DNA from: Oikopleura dioica
Taxonomy: Eukaryota > Chordata > Appendicularia > Copelata > Oikopleuridae
Direction: 5' to 3'
Assembly: GCA_907165135.1 (NCBI GenBank)
Contig: OU015567.1
Span: forward strand, 5,895,001-5,959,000
DNA: 64,000 bases
Positions 20,856-34,402 of this stretch are shown piece by piece. Made by a program: the position numbers and the translations under genes. Numbering within the stretch: the first letter of the stretch is position 1; the number at the start of each line of letters is the position of its first letter. The notes under the pieces were generated by a model that ran no database searches, was not told where the DNA came from, and saw only the letters and a list, made by a program, of their open reading frames with translations.

Positions 20856-22489
20856 ATGCCAGGGAGTCACGTGAGGGCAACGCCAAGTCCACAAGTGCTC
20901 GAAAATGATCGAATGTCGGAAGTTGCAACGGTTGGTGATGTTGATGATCTTGGATCTGTTGCTTCTATTTCTTCCTTTGTCGATGTAAGTATTTTTTCAA
21001 AAATCATCCCTTTCCGTTTTCAATTTTATTCAAAATTCTCGACTTTTTTCTTTGAACTTCTTCTTCGAACTTTGAAGATGAGTTTAAATTTTTCTTTTTA
21101 TGAAATTCCCGATTCAGGGCCAAAAAGACATGAAAGAATCGCTGGGCGAAGTGCTCCGTCCGGAAAGGGTGAATAGACCTTCGATATCAGTAGAAGTTCC
21201 AGTCGTTCCCGAGGTTGAGTGTCAACCCTGGATCATGAAGATGAAGGGAGTCGACCACGAGTTTGGCAATTTCTCGCAAATCGTCACCAGTAGAAGAGAA
21301 TTCGCAACAAGGTAAAATTAAAAAAAAAATAAAAAAAAAACTTCTTCGATTTTCCCCTCGAAGCCGCAGGCGGCTTCTCTATTTTAAAAATTTTTAATCT
21401 GAAAATTCAGACTTGACAATTATCTTCGCGGCTGCCATTTCGCCCCAGATGGACTGTGTCTTTTATCAAACTCGAACGACAACACCCTTCGCTTGTTCAA
21501 CCTTCCAGCAGCGCTGCTCACCGGCCAGTTGGAGAACGCGGAGCCAGAGATGGAGTCCGTTCTGCGAATTCCGGAAGGCGAAGCGATCTACGACTTCAGT
21601 TGGTGGCCCAGGATGAATTCTCTGGACCCGCCTTCATGCTGCTTCGTTTCTTCAGCCAAGCATCAGCCGATACATTTGTTTGACGCATTTAACGGCAAGT
21701 TGAGAGCTTCGTACAGGATTATCGTAAGTGACAGTCGTTTGGAATCGCTTTTTACAGTCATTCTAGGATTCAGTGGACGAAGTAGCCAGCGCTCATTCGC
21801 TGGCGTTTTCCACCGACGGAATGCAACTTTACGCTGGATTGAACAACGAAATTCGCATTTTCGAAACGATGATTCCTGGCAATGAAAGTTCAACAATCAA
21901 ACTCGGCAAAGGCTATCACGCTGGCATCATCTCCACAATCGCAATCAACGACGATGTCATCGTCGCCGGCTCGTTCAGCAAAGACCTGGGCGTGTACGAC
22001 GGCAGAAGTCACAACCAAATTGCGTTCATGGAAAAGGCGCATTCTGGTGGAATCACGGGCGTGGCGTTTTTAGACGATCAGAATTTAATCTCCGCGGGGC
22101 GCAAATGTCCGCTTATTAAGGTATAAAGAGCTATCCGACCTTTTCTTACTCGATTCTAGTGCTGGGACTTGCGAAACAACACCACTCCAATTTGGAAAGT
22201 CGAGCGAAAATCCGAAACCAACCAAACGATCCAATTCGACATTAGCCAAAGCAGAAAAGAGCTCTTCTGTGGCTCGACGGACGGAAAACTTCATTACTGG
22301 AAAATCCGCAACGGAACCCCGGAAAAGCTCTTCGAACGAAGCGTCCATAGAAGTGCCGCAAATGCAGCCAGCATTCACCCCTTCGCGCCAGTCCTCGCTT
22401 CGGGCTCTGGGCAGCGCGTTTTTCCAAACGTAGCTGACTCTGACAGCGAGGACACGCTTACTGCCACGCCAGTGTCGGACAATTCCTGA
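20856..22489 (+). CDS. WRAP53: WRAP53 / TCAB1, WD40 protein of Cajal bodies and telomerase
   Basis: TCAB1 binds the CAB box of scaRNAs and telomerase RNA and sends them to Cajal bodies. WD40 blocks matching the family: DNYLRGCHFAPDGLCLLSNS, NDNTLRLFNLP, GEAIYDFSWWPRMNS, HQPIHLFDAFNGKLRASYR, ASAHSLAFSTDGMQLYAGLN, HSGGITGVAFLDDQ, CWDLRNNTTPIW, KELFCGSTDGKLHYWKI and the near-terminal SIHPFAPVLASGSGQRVFP. The start shown is the first in-frame ATG (SPMPGSHV); the frame is open upstream to about 20,808, so the true start may be 5'. The intron at 21,312-21,409 contains a GAAGCCGC hairpin. RPL10 follows after 320 bp. Confidence 0.9.
21355..21380. repeat. short GCCGC hairpin module in a WRAP53 intron
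   Basis: GAAGCCGCAGGCGGCTTC is a near-perfect hairpin of the type that builds the larger MITEs in this window. Similar solitary modules lie at about 43,670 and 52,398. Confidence 0.5.
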
Positions 22490-23550
<1,061 letters not shown>

Positions 23551-23805
23551 ACTTTTGAATTAGTTTTCCCTGTTTGAGCCCATCAATAAACTTCAAAAAG
23601 ATAACAAATGGGATTAAAAAATCTGTCTTGTTCTTGAGTTATTGCAATACAAAATCATTGAAAATTCATTCGCTCTTAGAAATCCTTTTAAAATCATCGC
23701 TAGAATCATATTTTTATAACTTGCACATGGATCTACCGACCCGAGTCGATCATTGCTCAATTTTATATATTTTCTTCTATGATTTCAGTTGTGAAAATCA
23801 TCAGA

Positions 23806-24922
23806 ATGGTCAGTCGTAGATGGCCGAGTACGTTACGAATTCCGTGGCCATTTCGAGATCATGACGATCTTGACTGGTATAAGAATCCGCTGCGCGTTTT
23901 CATCCCTGCTTTTGTTGGTTGCACTGGCAAGATACGGGATTTAACCTTTCAATAAAACATCTCCATTGATTGATAATAACAGTATTTGCCAAATCCCTTA
24001 ACACTTTTACACGGCGAACTTTCAACACTTTAAAATTTTCAACGAAGAAACGCTTCACAAGTTCATCCTCGAAGACCGTGATCGAGGATTGATAACATTT
24101 GCCAATCATCGTTGCACAATCGATGATGCCATGATTTGGAGCAGTTTGCCGTACTCCTTTCATTTTAAATGGATGAAGGTATGGCCAGCGTGTTTTGCGG
24201 TTTTCTAATGTTCGTCAGACAAAATCGTACTGTAGCATCGCTGGGTGATGGGGTCGGCGGACATTTGTTTTCACAAGTTCCTCGACGAGCCCTGGAAGAC
24301 AAAGTTTTTGACGTGGTTCTTCACCGCCGGGAAAACGCTCCCAGTGACGCATGGAACGGGCGTCTATCAAGATGCGATTGATTTCGCCATTGAGCGGTTG
24401 AGGAGAGACGAGTGGGTTCACATCTATCCAGAAGGCCAGGTCAATAAGCATCACGAGTGGCTGCGATTTTACATGGGCATCGGGCGAATGGTGATTGAGA
24501 ACTACCCCAAAGGTGCGCTGTTTTGAATATTTCATCGCTCCATTTATCATTATCTCTGTTTAGTGCCAACGCTCCTGCCAATGGCGCATATTGGCATGGA
24601 CAAAGTATATCCTCCTTGGGGTCCGAATCGATACAAATGGTCGACTGACAACCCAATCACGATCATTGTCGGCGAGCCATTAGATTTAACCGCCTTCGTA
24701 GAAGAGCTTAAGCAAAAATACGCGGACGAACTGGATCAAATAATTGCGGTCACGGATCATCTCCAAGAAATTATTTACAAAATGCGACTTGAAGTAGAGA
24801 AAGTTCATTTGGATCGACTGAAGGAACTTCGGCCTGATCAAGTCGACGAGTTCTTATCAACTCTTGTCCCGTACGAGCCTCCCAAAGCCAGAGTCTTCAA
24901 ATATTTACCTACAGTACTGTAG
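23806..24922 (+). CDS. TAFAZZIN: tafazzin, mitochondrial cardiolipin transacylase (with an apparent 1-nt frameshift)
   Basis: Remodels cardiolipin acyl chains in mitochondrial membranes. The acyltransferase HX4D motif is ANHRCTIDDAMIW. Downstream come MGSADICFHKFLDEPWKTKF, TLPVTHGTGVYQDAIDFAIE, DEWVHIYPEGQVNKH (the EGxxN-type motif) and LLPMAHIGMDKVYP. Start at 23,806 gives RIPWPF-type N-terminus like the WPFP start of the family, just after a TTCTATGATTTCAG acceptor. In the second exon the homologous reading changes frame at an A-run near 24,030, between FNTLK and the next conserved segment (IFNEETLHKF). No intron explains it. It is either an assembly or sequencing indel or a real lesion. 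The rest of the gene is intact. Confidence 0.88.
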
Positions 24923-25311
24923 CAGAAGTTTTCATTGAAAATGTTTCCGAGCATAGTTCGACTAGTGAATACTGAATTTTAAATCTTCAAGTACGTCAAG
25001 AGCTACCTCGTATCTTGATCTTTGTTGACTCCATCGAAGGCAAAACTGATCTTTTCTCGAAGATCTACCCCGATTATCCACGAACGAGGGAAAGTAAAAA
25101 CGAATAGTATACATTTATTTCTTGCCAAGTTCAATCACTTTAGAGAGCAATCCAATTTGCCTCCTTTAGACTATTTTAATTTAAATTTCATGAAGTTTGA
25201 ACGTGTGATTACTTATTGATGCTCACAGAATACTTAATTGAAGAAGAAAGCGCAAGTTGAGCTCGAGGAGATTTTAGAATGATTTGAGCACACTACCAAG
25301 CACCAGAGCTG
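24923..25311. other. intergenic tafazzin to four-span membrane gene
   Basis: No coding or RNA feature recognised in this 389-bp stretch. Confidence 0.4.
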
Positions 25312-26193
25312 ATGCTTTACCGGTCGAGAGAAGTTATTGTTTGCTGCTGTCTCATTTGCATCGTTTTTTCGCGTAAGAGAGAGGGCTGAGAGGTTGAAAG
25401 TTTTGAAAATTTTAGTTTACTTTTTGCACTTGCTTTTCGCCGATGTCCTGGGCCAGGTCAAGTGTCAGCAAACTGACGACTTCCTCGACTTTTCCATCGC
25501 CCTTCCCTTGCCATCCCTCATCTTTGCCCTCACAGGCCTCAATCTTGCCTACTCAAACAAGCAGATCTTCAAACTCGATCCAACCACTGGGTAAGCGCAC
25601 CAAAGATCCTCCTTATTCATTACCTCTTCATTCAAGCCTGGTTGTGTACGACTACAAAGTGTATCTCCTGAGCCTGATGCACAGTATCGGCTCCTTTTTG
25701 GCTTCAATCGCGGCTCTTTGTCTACCTATTTTCGGTACAACTATTTGCCCCAGTTTCTCAAGCCCAGCTGGCTATTCTGACGGTGCTGATTTGGTAAGAG
25801 CGCTGAAAATTTCACTAGAAATGATCTCGACCAATCAGAGCATTCAAAAACGCTCTCCTTCCAATCAGAAATCCAGAAAGCTTATTTCTCATTTAGGGGG
25901 ATGTTCTTGAGGCGGAAAGGCGCAAAACATCGATGATTTTTCTCGTCCATTCATTCGCTGGCTGTCTTCTCTTCTTGCTGAACATGCTCTCATCCGTATT
26001 TGGCTTTTTCTCACTAATACGCCGTGCCAATCGAACGAACCTTCGGCTCCTGGCAGCCCGCGACTCACCACCTGCATACGAAGAAGTGTCTGTATCGTAT
26101 GTTCCGAAATACACGCAAGAAATAGACCTCCCACCATCCTACGAATCACTTCAAATTAATTCCAGTTCTGATAATAACAATAACACCAAGTGA
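25312..26193 (+). CDS. four-span membrane protein with two PPxY motifs (LAPTM-like)
   Basis: Exon 1 starts MLYRSREVIVCCCLICIVFS, a first membrane span. The next exon gives DFLDFSIALPLPSLIFALTG, a second span. A third (SLMHSIGSFLASIAALCLPI) and fourth (MIFLVHSFAGCLLFLLNML) follow. The cytoplasmic tail has two WW-binding PPxY motifs, SPPAYEEV and LPPSYESL. Four spans with a C-terminal pair of PY motifs is the layout of lysosomal LAPTM4/5 proteins, which recruit Nedd4 ligases. Sequence identity is too low to name it firmly. Introns are 40-60 nt plus one of about 95 nt with CCAAT motifs. Confidence 0.7.
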
Positions 26194-26414
26194 ATAAAAA
26201 TTCTCTGTTACCACTTTTTGTAATTATTTCTTTTTCATTTAAAATTTGATTTGATTGTTTGATTCTGCTGTAAAAACGAAAAGCTCTTTTCCCTCTCTTC
26301 ATTGCTCTACTCGTTACTAGTTCCACTCATTTTTCCAGCTTGCCATGATGTCATGTCAAGATTTCACAGATTCTAAGATTCATTCCAAGATTCATCCATT
26401 TTCTTCTTAGAAAG

Positions 26415-26879
26415 ATGACTCTTCGCACTACCCGTGCAGGCACTAGAAATCTGGTCAAAGAGGAAATCAAACGGGTCAAAAAGCAACTTGAAAAAGTCCG
26501 AAAATGGGAGAAAAAGTGGGTGGTTCTTGGTGACGGCGGATTACGCGTCTACAGATGGGTGCCCAAGAAAGTTTCCGAGGTAGCAGCTTAGCTATTTCCC
26601 AGACGATATGCTGTATAAAAAATTGTAGTCCGAAGAGCAGGAGAAGGAAAAGACATCTCCTCTTAAAGCCATTCTAAAGCAGCAGATGGCGGAAAAAGCA
26701 GCGACTTTAGCTGGAACTGGGACGAAAGACGAGACAACTTCCGGGAACGACAATCCTCCCGCAGATGGAAACGCTCAGAAATCATCTCCTGAAAAGTCCA
26801 CTACGGTTGTCACGCGAGTTTTTCTACCGAAATAACTTTATCTTCTTAGGAAGCTGCAAAACCAATGGAAACTAATTGA
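26415..26879 (+). CDS. BCL7: BCL7-family chromatin remodelling subunit
   Basis: BCL7 proteins are accessory subunits of the BAF (SWI/SNF) complex. The conserved N-terminal module is complete: RAGTRNLVKEEIKRVKKQLE then KVRKWEKKWVVLGDGGLRVY and RWVPK. The remainder is a short Ser/Lys/Thr-rich tail. Three exons; introns of about 45 nt begin after VPKKVSE and near EKSTT. The protein is shorter (about 115 residues) than vertebrate BCL7A-C. SF3B1 starts 158 bp downstream. Confidence 0.92.
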
Positions 26880-27036
26880 TATTGAAAACAATGTCAAGCA
26901 CTGCCTCTCTCTCTCTTTCCTTTTACCGGTTACGTTTTGCTGAAAACTGTCCTTTTTCCTTCTATTTTGTTTTTCTTTCAACAACTTTTAAACATGTCTC
27001 ACTGCTAAAAAGAGTGCTAATTTTTGCGTTGAAAGA

Positions 27037-30000
27037 ATGTCTGAAGAATCAAATGGAGATAGAATCAAGCTTGGCGGTGGGCCAGTTTATGATACAGATC
27101 TCCTTGGAGGCTCAGCACTGAAGAGTTCCGGCGGCTATGTTGCTTCCATCGCCGCCGGTGGCGATTTGGAGGAAGACGACGATGAAATGGACACCACCGC
27201 GATGCCCAAACTTGGCGTCAGGAACCGTTCGATCATTCTTTGACCTCATGAAAGTTAGTTTGACCTTGTAACGAACGACTGAAAAGACAAGTCAACGCCT
27301 CGCGCGCGATGATCGACAAGTTCCGCGGCGAAGAAGACGACAATCACGACCCCTTCGCTGAAACTCGCAAAGATCGCTCAATCGCGTCGCGACAAAACGA
27401 ATACCAGCAGAAACGACTCCACCGACAGATCTCGCCAGAGCGCTCGGATCCGTTTGCAGATGGTAAGTCGAAAATCCCCTCTCCCCCTTTTTCTCTATTT
27501 ACGTCATAAAAACGGTAAGCCGAGGCCTTGTGAATTCGTAAAATTCAGAAGACCACGGGTAAAAATGCGTGAATTTGCTATTGAAAGGAACATACTTATT
27601 CTCAATCTCGAGACAATTTAGGGAAAAGCATCAGTCCAAAATAACCTTCGACTGGACGACGCGAGGACTTAACGTTCACCCTCTTTTCGTGAACCCTTCT
27701 CCCTCAATTTACCCCTATTTCTAGCCACAAAGAGAGATCGATGGCCTTGATCATTTGCGGCTCGTTTGAGAGTCAAGTTGCATAAGTACGTTTATCAACG
27801 ATCACCCTTTAACTCCCCTCTCCGCCACTTTAGTCAACCCATCTACAACATGGCCAGGTTTATATCATGAGCAGGAATCGCCATGATCGCAACCGGTCGT
27901 TGTATAGGACGCGTTCAGGTTCCTCCAAGTCAATTACAGTTACGTCAGTTACAATCAGCGCCGAACTCAACTGGAAAACGATGTCGCCCTGATTTTCTTA
28001 CCTTTTCAATTTCTCATTCACTATTTTAGGAGGAAAAACTCCCGATGCGCGAAGCAGCTCATTCGCCTCAATCATGAAGCAACAGAACGTTACTCAAGAA
28101 CTGACACAGATGAAGCGAGACATCAACAGGAAAATCGACAGCGGAGAAGCTCAAGCAAGCGATTTTGGCGCTCCAGTAAAGCACGCGCCGAAGAAACGAC
28201 TTGATTTGTCTGCTCCAGCTGAGGAAGCAGCCGCGACTCCAAAGGGCAAATTGAATCTTGGTGGAGTTGGATCGATCTCTGCAGCGACTCCTCGAGCACC
28301 AACAGGATGGGAAGAGACCCCCGGACGACCAATGGGCGACGCAACGCCAAATGTAAATGCTACACCGAAGATATGGGATGCTACACCTGCTCATGTCGCT
28401 GCTGGTGCTGCTACTCCTTCGCAGACTCCTGGAAGCAAGAGAAATCGATGGGATCAAGGAGGACTTGGCTCAGAAACACCCGGAACTGCTTCTTGGGGAA
28501 CTACGCCCCGAGTTGATCGAGGTGGAGCAGAAGAACCAGGGGCTAGTGTTCGCGTAAAGAAGAGCCGATGGGATATGACACCGAAGGTTGGCGAGACACC
28601 GAGCATGACCCCGGGTGGAATGACTCCTGGAGGAATGACGCCCATGAATGGTGGCGAAACACCTGGAGGAATGACCCCAATGGGGAAAGGTATGATGACA
28701 CCTCAACACGGCGGCGAAACACCCGGTGGGATGACGCCTGGCGGTATGACTCCCGGTGGAAGCACTCCTGTCGGCGCGAAAGCGATGGGAATGCAGACCC
28801 CTGCTCCTGGAACCAAACGATTTTCCTCTCAAGCGCAACTTGCTCACGACTGGGCGGTTGAGATTGACGAGCGAAATAAGCCACTTACTGATGAGGAGAT
28901 TGACGCGATGCTTCCTCCTGGATACAAAGTCTTGGATCCACCAGCTGGTTATCAGCCCGTTAGAACTCCATCGCGAAAAATTACGGCTACACCGACTCCA
29001 ATGGCTGGAGCCAACTCCGGTTTCTTCATTCAGGAAGAGCAGACGATGTCGACAAAGATGAAGGGTCAAGAACTTGTGACACCGGATGCTGAACTGCCGA
29101 TGTTGAAGCCCGATGACATGCAATACTTCGATAAGCTCCTGATCGATGTTGATGAAAACGCGTTGACCACTGAAGAAGCCAAGGAGCGTCGAATTATGAA
29201 GCTCTTGCTGAAGATTAAGAATGGAACTCCTCCGATGAGAAAATCCGCATTGCGTCAAATTACTGACCGTGCGCGTGAATTTGGCGCCGGACCTCTGTTG
29301 AATCAAATCTTGCCACTTCTGATGAGCCCGAGTTTGGAAGACCAAGAACGTCATTTGTTGGTCAAAGTCATCGATCGAATCTTGTACAAGCTCGATGATC
29401 TCGTGAGGCCGTATGTGCACAAGATTCTTGTCGTCATCGAGCCGCTCTTGATCGATGAGGATTACTACGCTCGAGTTGAAGGTCGTGAGATTATTTCCAA
29501 TCTTGCCAAGGCCGCTGGTTTGGCAACGATGATCTCCACCATGCGTCCTGATATTGATAACATAGACGAGTACGTGCGAAATACAACTGCTCGAGCTTTT
29601 GCTGTCGTAGCTACTGCGCTGGGTATTCCATCTCTTCTTCCGTTCTTGAAGGCCGTCTGCCGATCGAAGAAATCGTGGCAAGCGCGTCACACTGGTATCA
29701 AGATTGTCCAGCAAATTGCCATCTCGATGGGTTGCGGTATCCTCCCGCATTTGAAGAACATGGTCGAAATCATCGAAAACGGCCTTGAAGACGAGCAGCA
29801 GAAAGTAAGAACAATCACTGCTCTTGCCATCGCTGGTTTAGCCGAAGCTGCTCACCCGTATGGTATTGAATCGTTCGATCCTGTCCTCAAACCATTATGG
29901 AAGGGTATCAGAACTCACAGAGGCAAGGGTCTCGCTGCGTTTTTGAAAGCCATCGGTTATGTTATCCCGTTGATGGACGCTGAATACGCGAACTACTACA

Positions 30001-31941
30001 CTAGAGAAGTCATGTTGATTTTGATCAGAGAGTTCTCCTCGCCCGACGAAGAGATGAAAAAGATCGTGCTGAAGGTTGTCAAGCAATGCTGCGCTACTGA
30101 TGGTGTCGACGCGATTTATATCAAGGAAGACATTCTTCCACCATTTTTCAAAGCTTTCTGGAATCATCGAATGGCGCTAGATAGAAGAAACTACAGACAA
30201 TGTGTCGAGACAACAGTTGAAATCGCAAAGAAAGTCGGATCTGTTGAAATTCTACACAGGATCGTCGATGACCTCAAGGATGAAAATGAACAATACAGAA
30301 AGATGGTGATGGAAACCGTTCAAGAAATCATGCAAGAAATGGGATCGGCAGATGTCGATTCACGGCTAGAAGAGCAGCTTATTGATGGAATTCTTTATGC
30401 TTTCCAGGAACAAACGACCGAAGATGCCACCATGTTGGGAGGCTTTGGAGCTGTGGTGAACTCGCTAGGAAAACGAGTCAAGGTACCATCTATTCGCGTC
30501 TCTGAGGTAGAATTAATCATGTTTTTTAGCCTTATTTGCCCCAAATTTGTGGTACTGTTTTGTGGAGACTGAACAACAAGGCTGCCAAAGTTCGACAGCA
30601 AGCTGCAGATTTGATTTCCAAGGTCGCTAATGTGATGAAATTATGCCAGGAAGAAAAGCTCATGGGTCACTTGGGTCAAGTTTTGTACGAATATCTTGGA
30701 GAAGAATACCCAGAAGTTCTCGGGTCTATTTTAGGAGCGCTAAAGGTAAGCACAGTAGATTGAAAATTGTGATCTAAACTCTTGTTCTCAATAGGCAATT
30801 GTGAATGTTATTGGAATGCACAAAATGACACCTCCAATCAAAGATTTGCTCCCACGACTGACGCCAATCCTGAAAAACAGACACGAAAAGGTGCAAGAGA
30901 ACTGTATCGATTTAGTCGGTAGAATTGCTGATAGAGGTGCTGAATATGTCTCCGCTCGTGAATGGATGCGAATTTGCTTTGAACTTTTGGATCTTCTTAA
31001 AGCCCACAAAGTAACCTCGTGAATATTTTACATGGCTCTTTATTCATTATTCAGAAATCAATTCGGCGAGCGACTGTAAACACCTTTGGTTACATCGCCA
31101 AAGCTATCGGTCCTCATGATGTCTTGGCGACTTTGCTGAACAACTTGAAGGTCCAAGAGCGACAGCTTCGTGTCTGTACGACGATTGCGATCGCTATCGT
31201 CGCGGAAACTTGTTCTCCATTCACGGTATTTGACTAGAGATTGCTAGAGACTCAAGGCTGATTCAGGTTCTTCCCGGTTTGATGAATGAGTACAGAGTGC
31301 CAGAATTGAACGTTCAAAATGGTGTCTTGAAAGCTCTTTCCTTCTTGTTTGAGTACATCGGTGAGATGGGAAAAGATTACATCTACGCGGTCACTCCTCT
31401 TTTCGAAGACGCCCTTCAAGAACGAGATCTTGTCCACAGACAGGTACGATCTTCCTTCGATAACAGCTCTTCTCACTATTTTTTCAGATTGCTACAGCTG
31501 CAATCAGTCACATGACGATCGGTGTAGCTGGCTTTGGCTGCGAAGACGCGTTGAACCATCTTCTCAACTACATTTGGCCGAACATCTTTGAAAACTCGCC
31601 TCACGTTTGCCAAGCTGTTCACGCTTGTCTTGAAGGAATGCGGATATCTTTAGGGCCTATTCGTGTGCTGCAGTATGCACTTCAGGTAAGAGGCATTGTC
31701 AAGCCTTTTCTCTACAAATTCTATAGGGATTGTTCCATCCAGCTCGAAGAGTAAGAGAAGCTTATTGGCGAATTTATAACAACCTTTATCTTGGCGCCCA
31801 GGTAAGAAATCTCTTCACTCCTGGAGACAACAAGGACTCATCTTTGAATTTTTTCAGGATGCGCTTGTTCCTGCGATGCCACGAGTTCCTGACGATGAAA
31901 ACAACCAGTACATTCGATATGAGCTCGAATATCACCTGTAA
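27037..31941 (+). CDS. SF3B1: splicing factor 3B subunit 1 (SF3b155)
   Basis: Core U2 snRNP protein that clamps the branch-site helix. The N-terminus has [10 protein letters not shown] and [17 protein letters not shown]. Next come the U2AF/TP-repeat region with [15 protein letters not shown] and [28 protein letters not shown] leads into the HEAT repeats, nearly identical to vertebrates ([60 protein letters not shown]). DEQQKVRTI keeps the lysine that is a mutation hotspot in human cancer. It ends [16 protein letters not shown]. One large exon (28,030-about 30,483) is followed by short exons with introns of about 45-60 nt. The intron 27,463-28,029 (567 nt) is unusually long; I found no known element or RNA in it. 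AATAAA at 32,101 is the likely poly(A) signal. Confidence 0.97.
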
Positions 31942-32100
31942 AAGATATAGTTTTATTGCCTAGAAAGTTCAGTTTTCCGATTGAGTCATCACCCCAACTT
32001 AGTCGTTCTTTTCTTTCTTACTTGTCCTCTCCGTAACTGCCCGTTGATTATCTGAATTCTAGGAAAATCCACCCACCATTTGTCAACAAAAAATGCTCCA

Positions 32101-32131
32101 AATAAACTTATTTCCATTCAGAATTTAAAAT
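32101..32131 (+). promoter_or_regulatory. operon-type junction: poly(A) signal plus putative trans-splice acceptor
   Basis: AATAAA (32,101) is followed at once by CTTATTTCCATTCAG, ending only 17 bases before the UTP6 ATG. This is the arrangement expected between genes of a trans-spliced operon. Confidence 0.5.
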
Positions 32132-32137
32132 TAGAAA

Positions 32138-34062
32138 ATGGAACTTGTTGATCAAGAAATCGAAAAACTCTTGCCTACCTTTCGAGCAGCTATTCATTGT
32201 GAACTGCTGAATGAAGAGGAGGTCAAAGATATTGTTATGAAACGCAAGAAAGCAGAAGGCAAATTGATTAAACGAGAGGCAGAACTTCGCGATTTCATTG
32301 ATTTCGGAAAGGGATAAAACCAAGATTTCTTGATGAAAATATAAGAATTTTCTATCCCTTCCTAAAGTTCATATGGATACAATGATCATCAAGCTGATCA
32401 CAATGAGGCGCCACAAAACGCAGTACAAAGAAAAGCTCGCTGAGATCGAATACCCAATTGTCGAACGTCTCAATCGACTGCTCAAGCGAGCTCATCGTCT
32501 CTGGCCGCAAGATATGAACCTCTGGCAGACCCACATAAATCTTCTCGCCAAATGGAACAAGAGGACTCAACTCTCAAAACTTTACGAAGAATTTGTTGCC
32601 ATGCACCCTCATAATGTTCATGGTAGCTTATCTCTCCAGAGAAAGACTGTAATGGACTATTTCTAGGATGGCTGCAGTCTGCTCGATTTCAAGTCGAAAG
32701 AAACGGATCAATAGAACAGGCGAGGAAGATTTTGTTGCGCGCGGAAATGCAGCTTCCCAAAGAACCGCTAATTTGGGATCAGGAACAGTTTCAAATGCCA
32801 AACTTTTAACGATTCCTTTAGGAGTTTCAATAAAAACTGACTGTAGCTTTTTCGAGTAGAGCTGATAAACGCAGCGCAGCTGAGAAAACGATTGGAAGTC
32901 CTTGGCGGGAAATTGCCGGAAGAAAACGAAAGCGACAAGGATTTGAGCATGGGCGCTGCGGCGATGAAAATTGCAGAACTGGCGAAAAAGAAGTTTCCAG
33001 AGAACCCGAGATTGATTTTGAAATGCTGAAGTGCGCGAAACAGATGAAGGATCCCATCGAAGTGTTGGTCAAGAAACTCGTCGTGCTTTTGATGGAGTTC
33101 GAAACAGGTTAGTAGCTGTACTGTTGCTTTTTTACCAGATGTTCTAGCTGAGGCGACGGTTTACCAGACAAAGTACATGGTGGAATTCACAACTGGAGGG
33201 TTGAAGCTGCAAGAAAACTGTTCAAAACTAATGTTGAAAAGTTCTCAGGCAGTTTATCCTTGAAGTATCATTTCGCAATTTTCTTGACAGAGCAACAACT
33301 CGACGGAATTGATGAATGTATCGGGAGGTAACTCAATAGAAGTTTCTAGTTTGATGGTAACATCTTTTGAGGATCAAAGAAGCGCTGGAAGGAGAGCCAA
33401 TTAAAAAGAGCTAAGAAGGGGTGTGCTAGTCAACTTCCTAAACAAGCAAGGTTCGCATCTGTTGGCAGAAGCTTTCCAGGACAAAATATGCACTGAAAAC
33501 CCGACTGATGATTATGAACGACTTCTACTGGCAAATATTCAATGCGGTTTGGAGCGAGCTGCGGCGCAAGATTCATTGGAAAAATTGTTCAAAGCGGACT
33601 CGAAGGAGGTGTTGAAACGGACCGTGGACTTGGCGCTAGAATGGGCGGGAGAGGATGAATCTCGATTGTACTGGCTGTCGAGCAAGTGTGCGGAAGGCAA
33701 ATGTAGGTTTTGGAGCTGAAAGAAGAGCAGAACTCGAAAACGGTCGGAAAACTCGCTTTTCAATTGTCTTCAACTGCGCCCGTCAATGTTCAATTCATGA
33801 GACAAGGATTACGTAAGAAATTTGCTGATTCTTGAGCTGGTTTTGATATGAGCTTTCAGGGCTTTTGGAAGGGACGGATTTGAACAAATTCATCTTCGCG
33901 GAAAAGTGTTGCTCGATGAACAATGTAGCGGAATGCTGGGTCGAGCTTTTGCGATTGACGAAAAAGGAGAAACTTGAAAAACTTGGAATTGTCATGTCCA
34001 AGGCTCGGGCGAGCTTGAGCGGGACAGAACTCGAAAGACTTCATGAAATTTGGACTCAATAA
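32138..34062 (+). CDS. UTP6: UTP6, small-subunit processome HAT-repeat protein
   Basis: UTP6 is part of the UTP-B complex acting on 18S pre-rRNA. The protein starts MELVDQEIEKLLPTFRAAIH, then RDFIDF/VHMDTMIIKLITMRRHK and YPIVERLNRLLKRAHRLWPQ. The HAT-type repeats include DMNLWQTHINLLAKW, RNGSIEQARKILLRAEMQLP and RVELINAAQLRKRL. The junctions after 32,306 and after 32,782 fit the protein only if the introns start GA and end AG (61 and 64 nt). Other introns are GT-AG. It follows SF3B1 after 197 bp and ends just upstream of two tRNA genes. Confidence 0.85.
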
Positions 34063-34238
34063 ACTTTTCGAACTGAAGACCACCGAGATGCTCAAAAATG
34101 TTGATTGACTAAATCATCATTTCTCAATCTTTTCATTCTTTTGCAGGCTTTTAGGATAACCGCAGGGGCAAAACAAAGGCAAGAATGACCGGTGCTCCGA
34201 AAGTTCATCCCTTTTGTCCGGAAAAACAAAAAAGATTT

Positions 34239-34309
34239 GCTGTAACCAGGATTCGAACCTGGGTTGTCACGGCCACAACGTGAAGTACTAACCACTATAC
34301 GATTACAGC
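34239..34309 (-). tRNA. tRNA-His (GTG)
   Basis: Acceptor stem GCTGTAA/TTACAGC, T-arm CCAGG-TTCGAAT-CCTGG, and anticodon stem TCACG/CGTGA with loop TTGTGGC, giving anticodon GTG. D-arm GTATAGTGGTTAGTAC. No intron. Sequence is identical to the plus-strand copy 93 bp away. Confidence 0.93.
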
Positions 34310-34402
34310 TTGGAAGACATCCGCATTAACAGCTATTTGAAACAAATGACAGGAAACCCAAGAGGTTGATTTTGAAAGGGTGTTGATACGGAAGTCTTAC
34401 AA

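Noticed and set aside
27463-28029. Possible snoRNA in the 567-nt SF3B1 intron
   Set aside because: I looked for box C/D and H/ACA patterns and found no convincing pair of boxes.
28470-29750. 426-codon minus-strand open frame within SF3B1
   Set aside because: Antisense of a highly conserved SF3B1 exon; its His/Arg/Ser-rich composition is an artefact of the sense codons.
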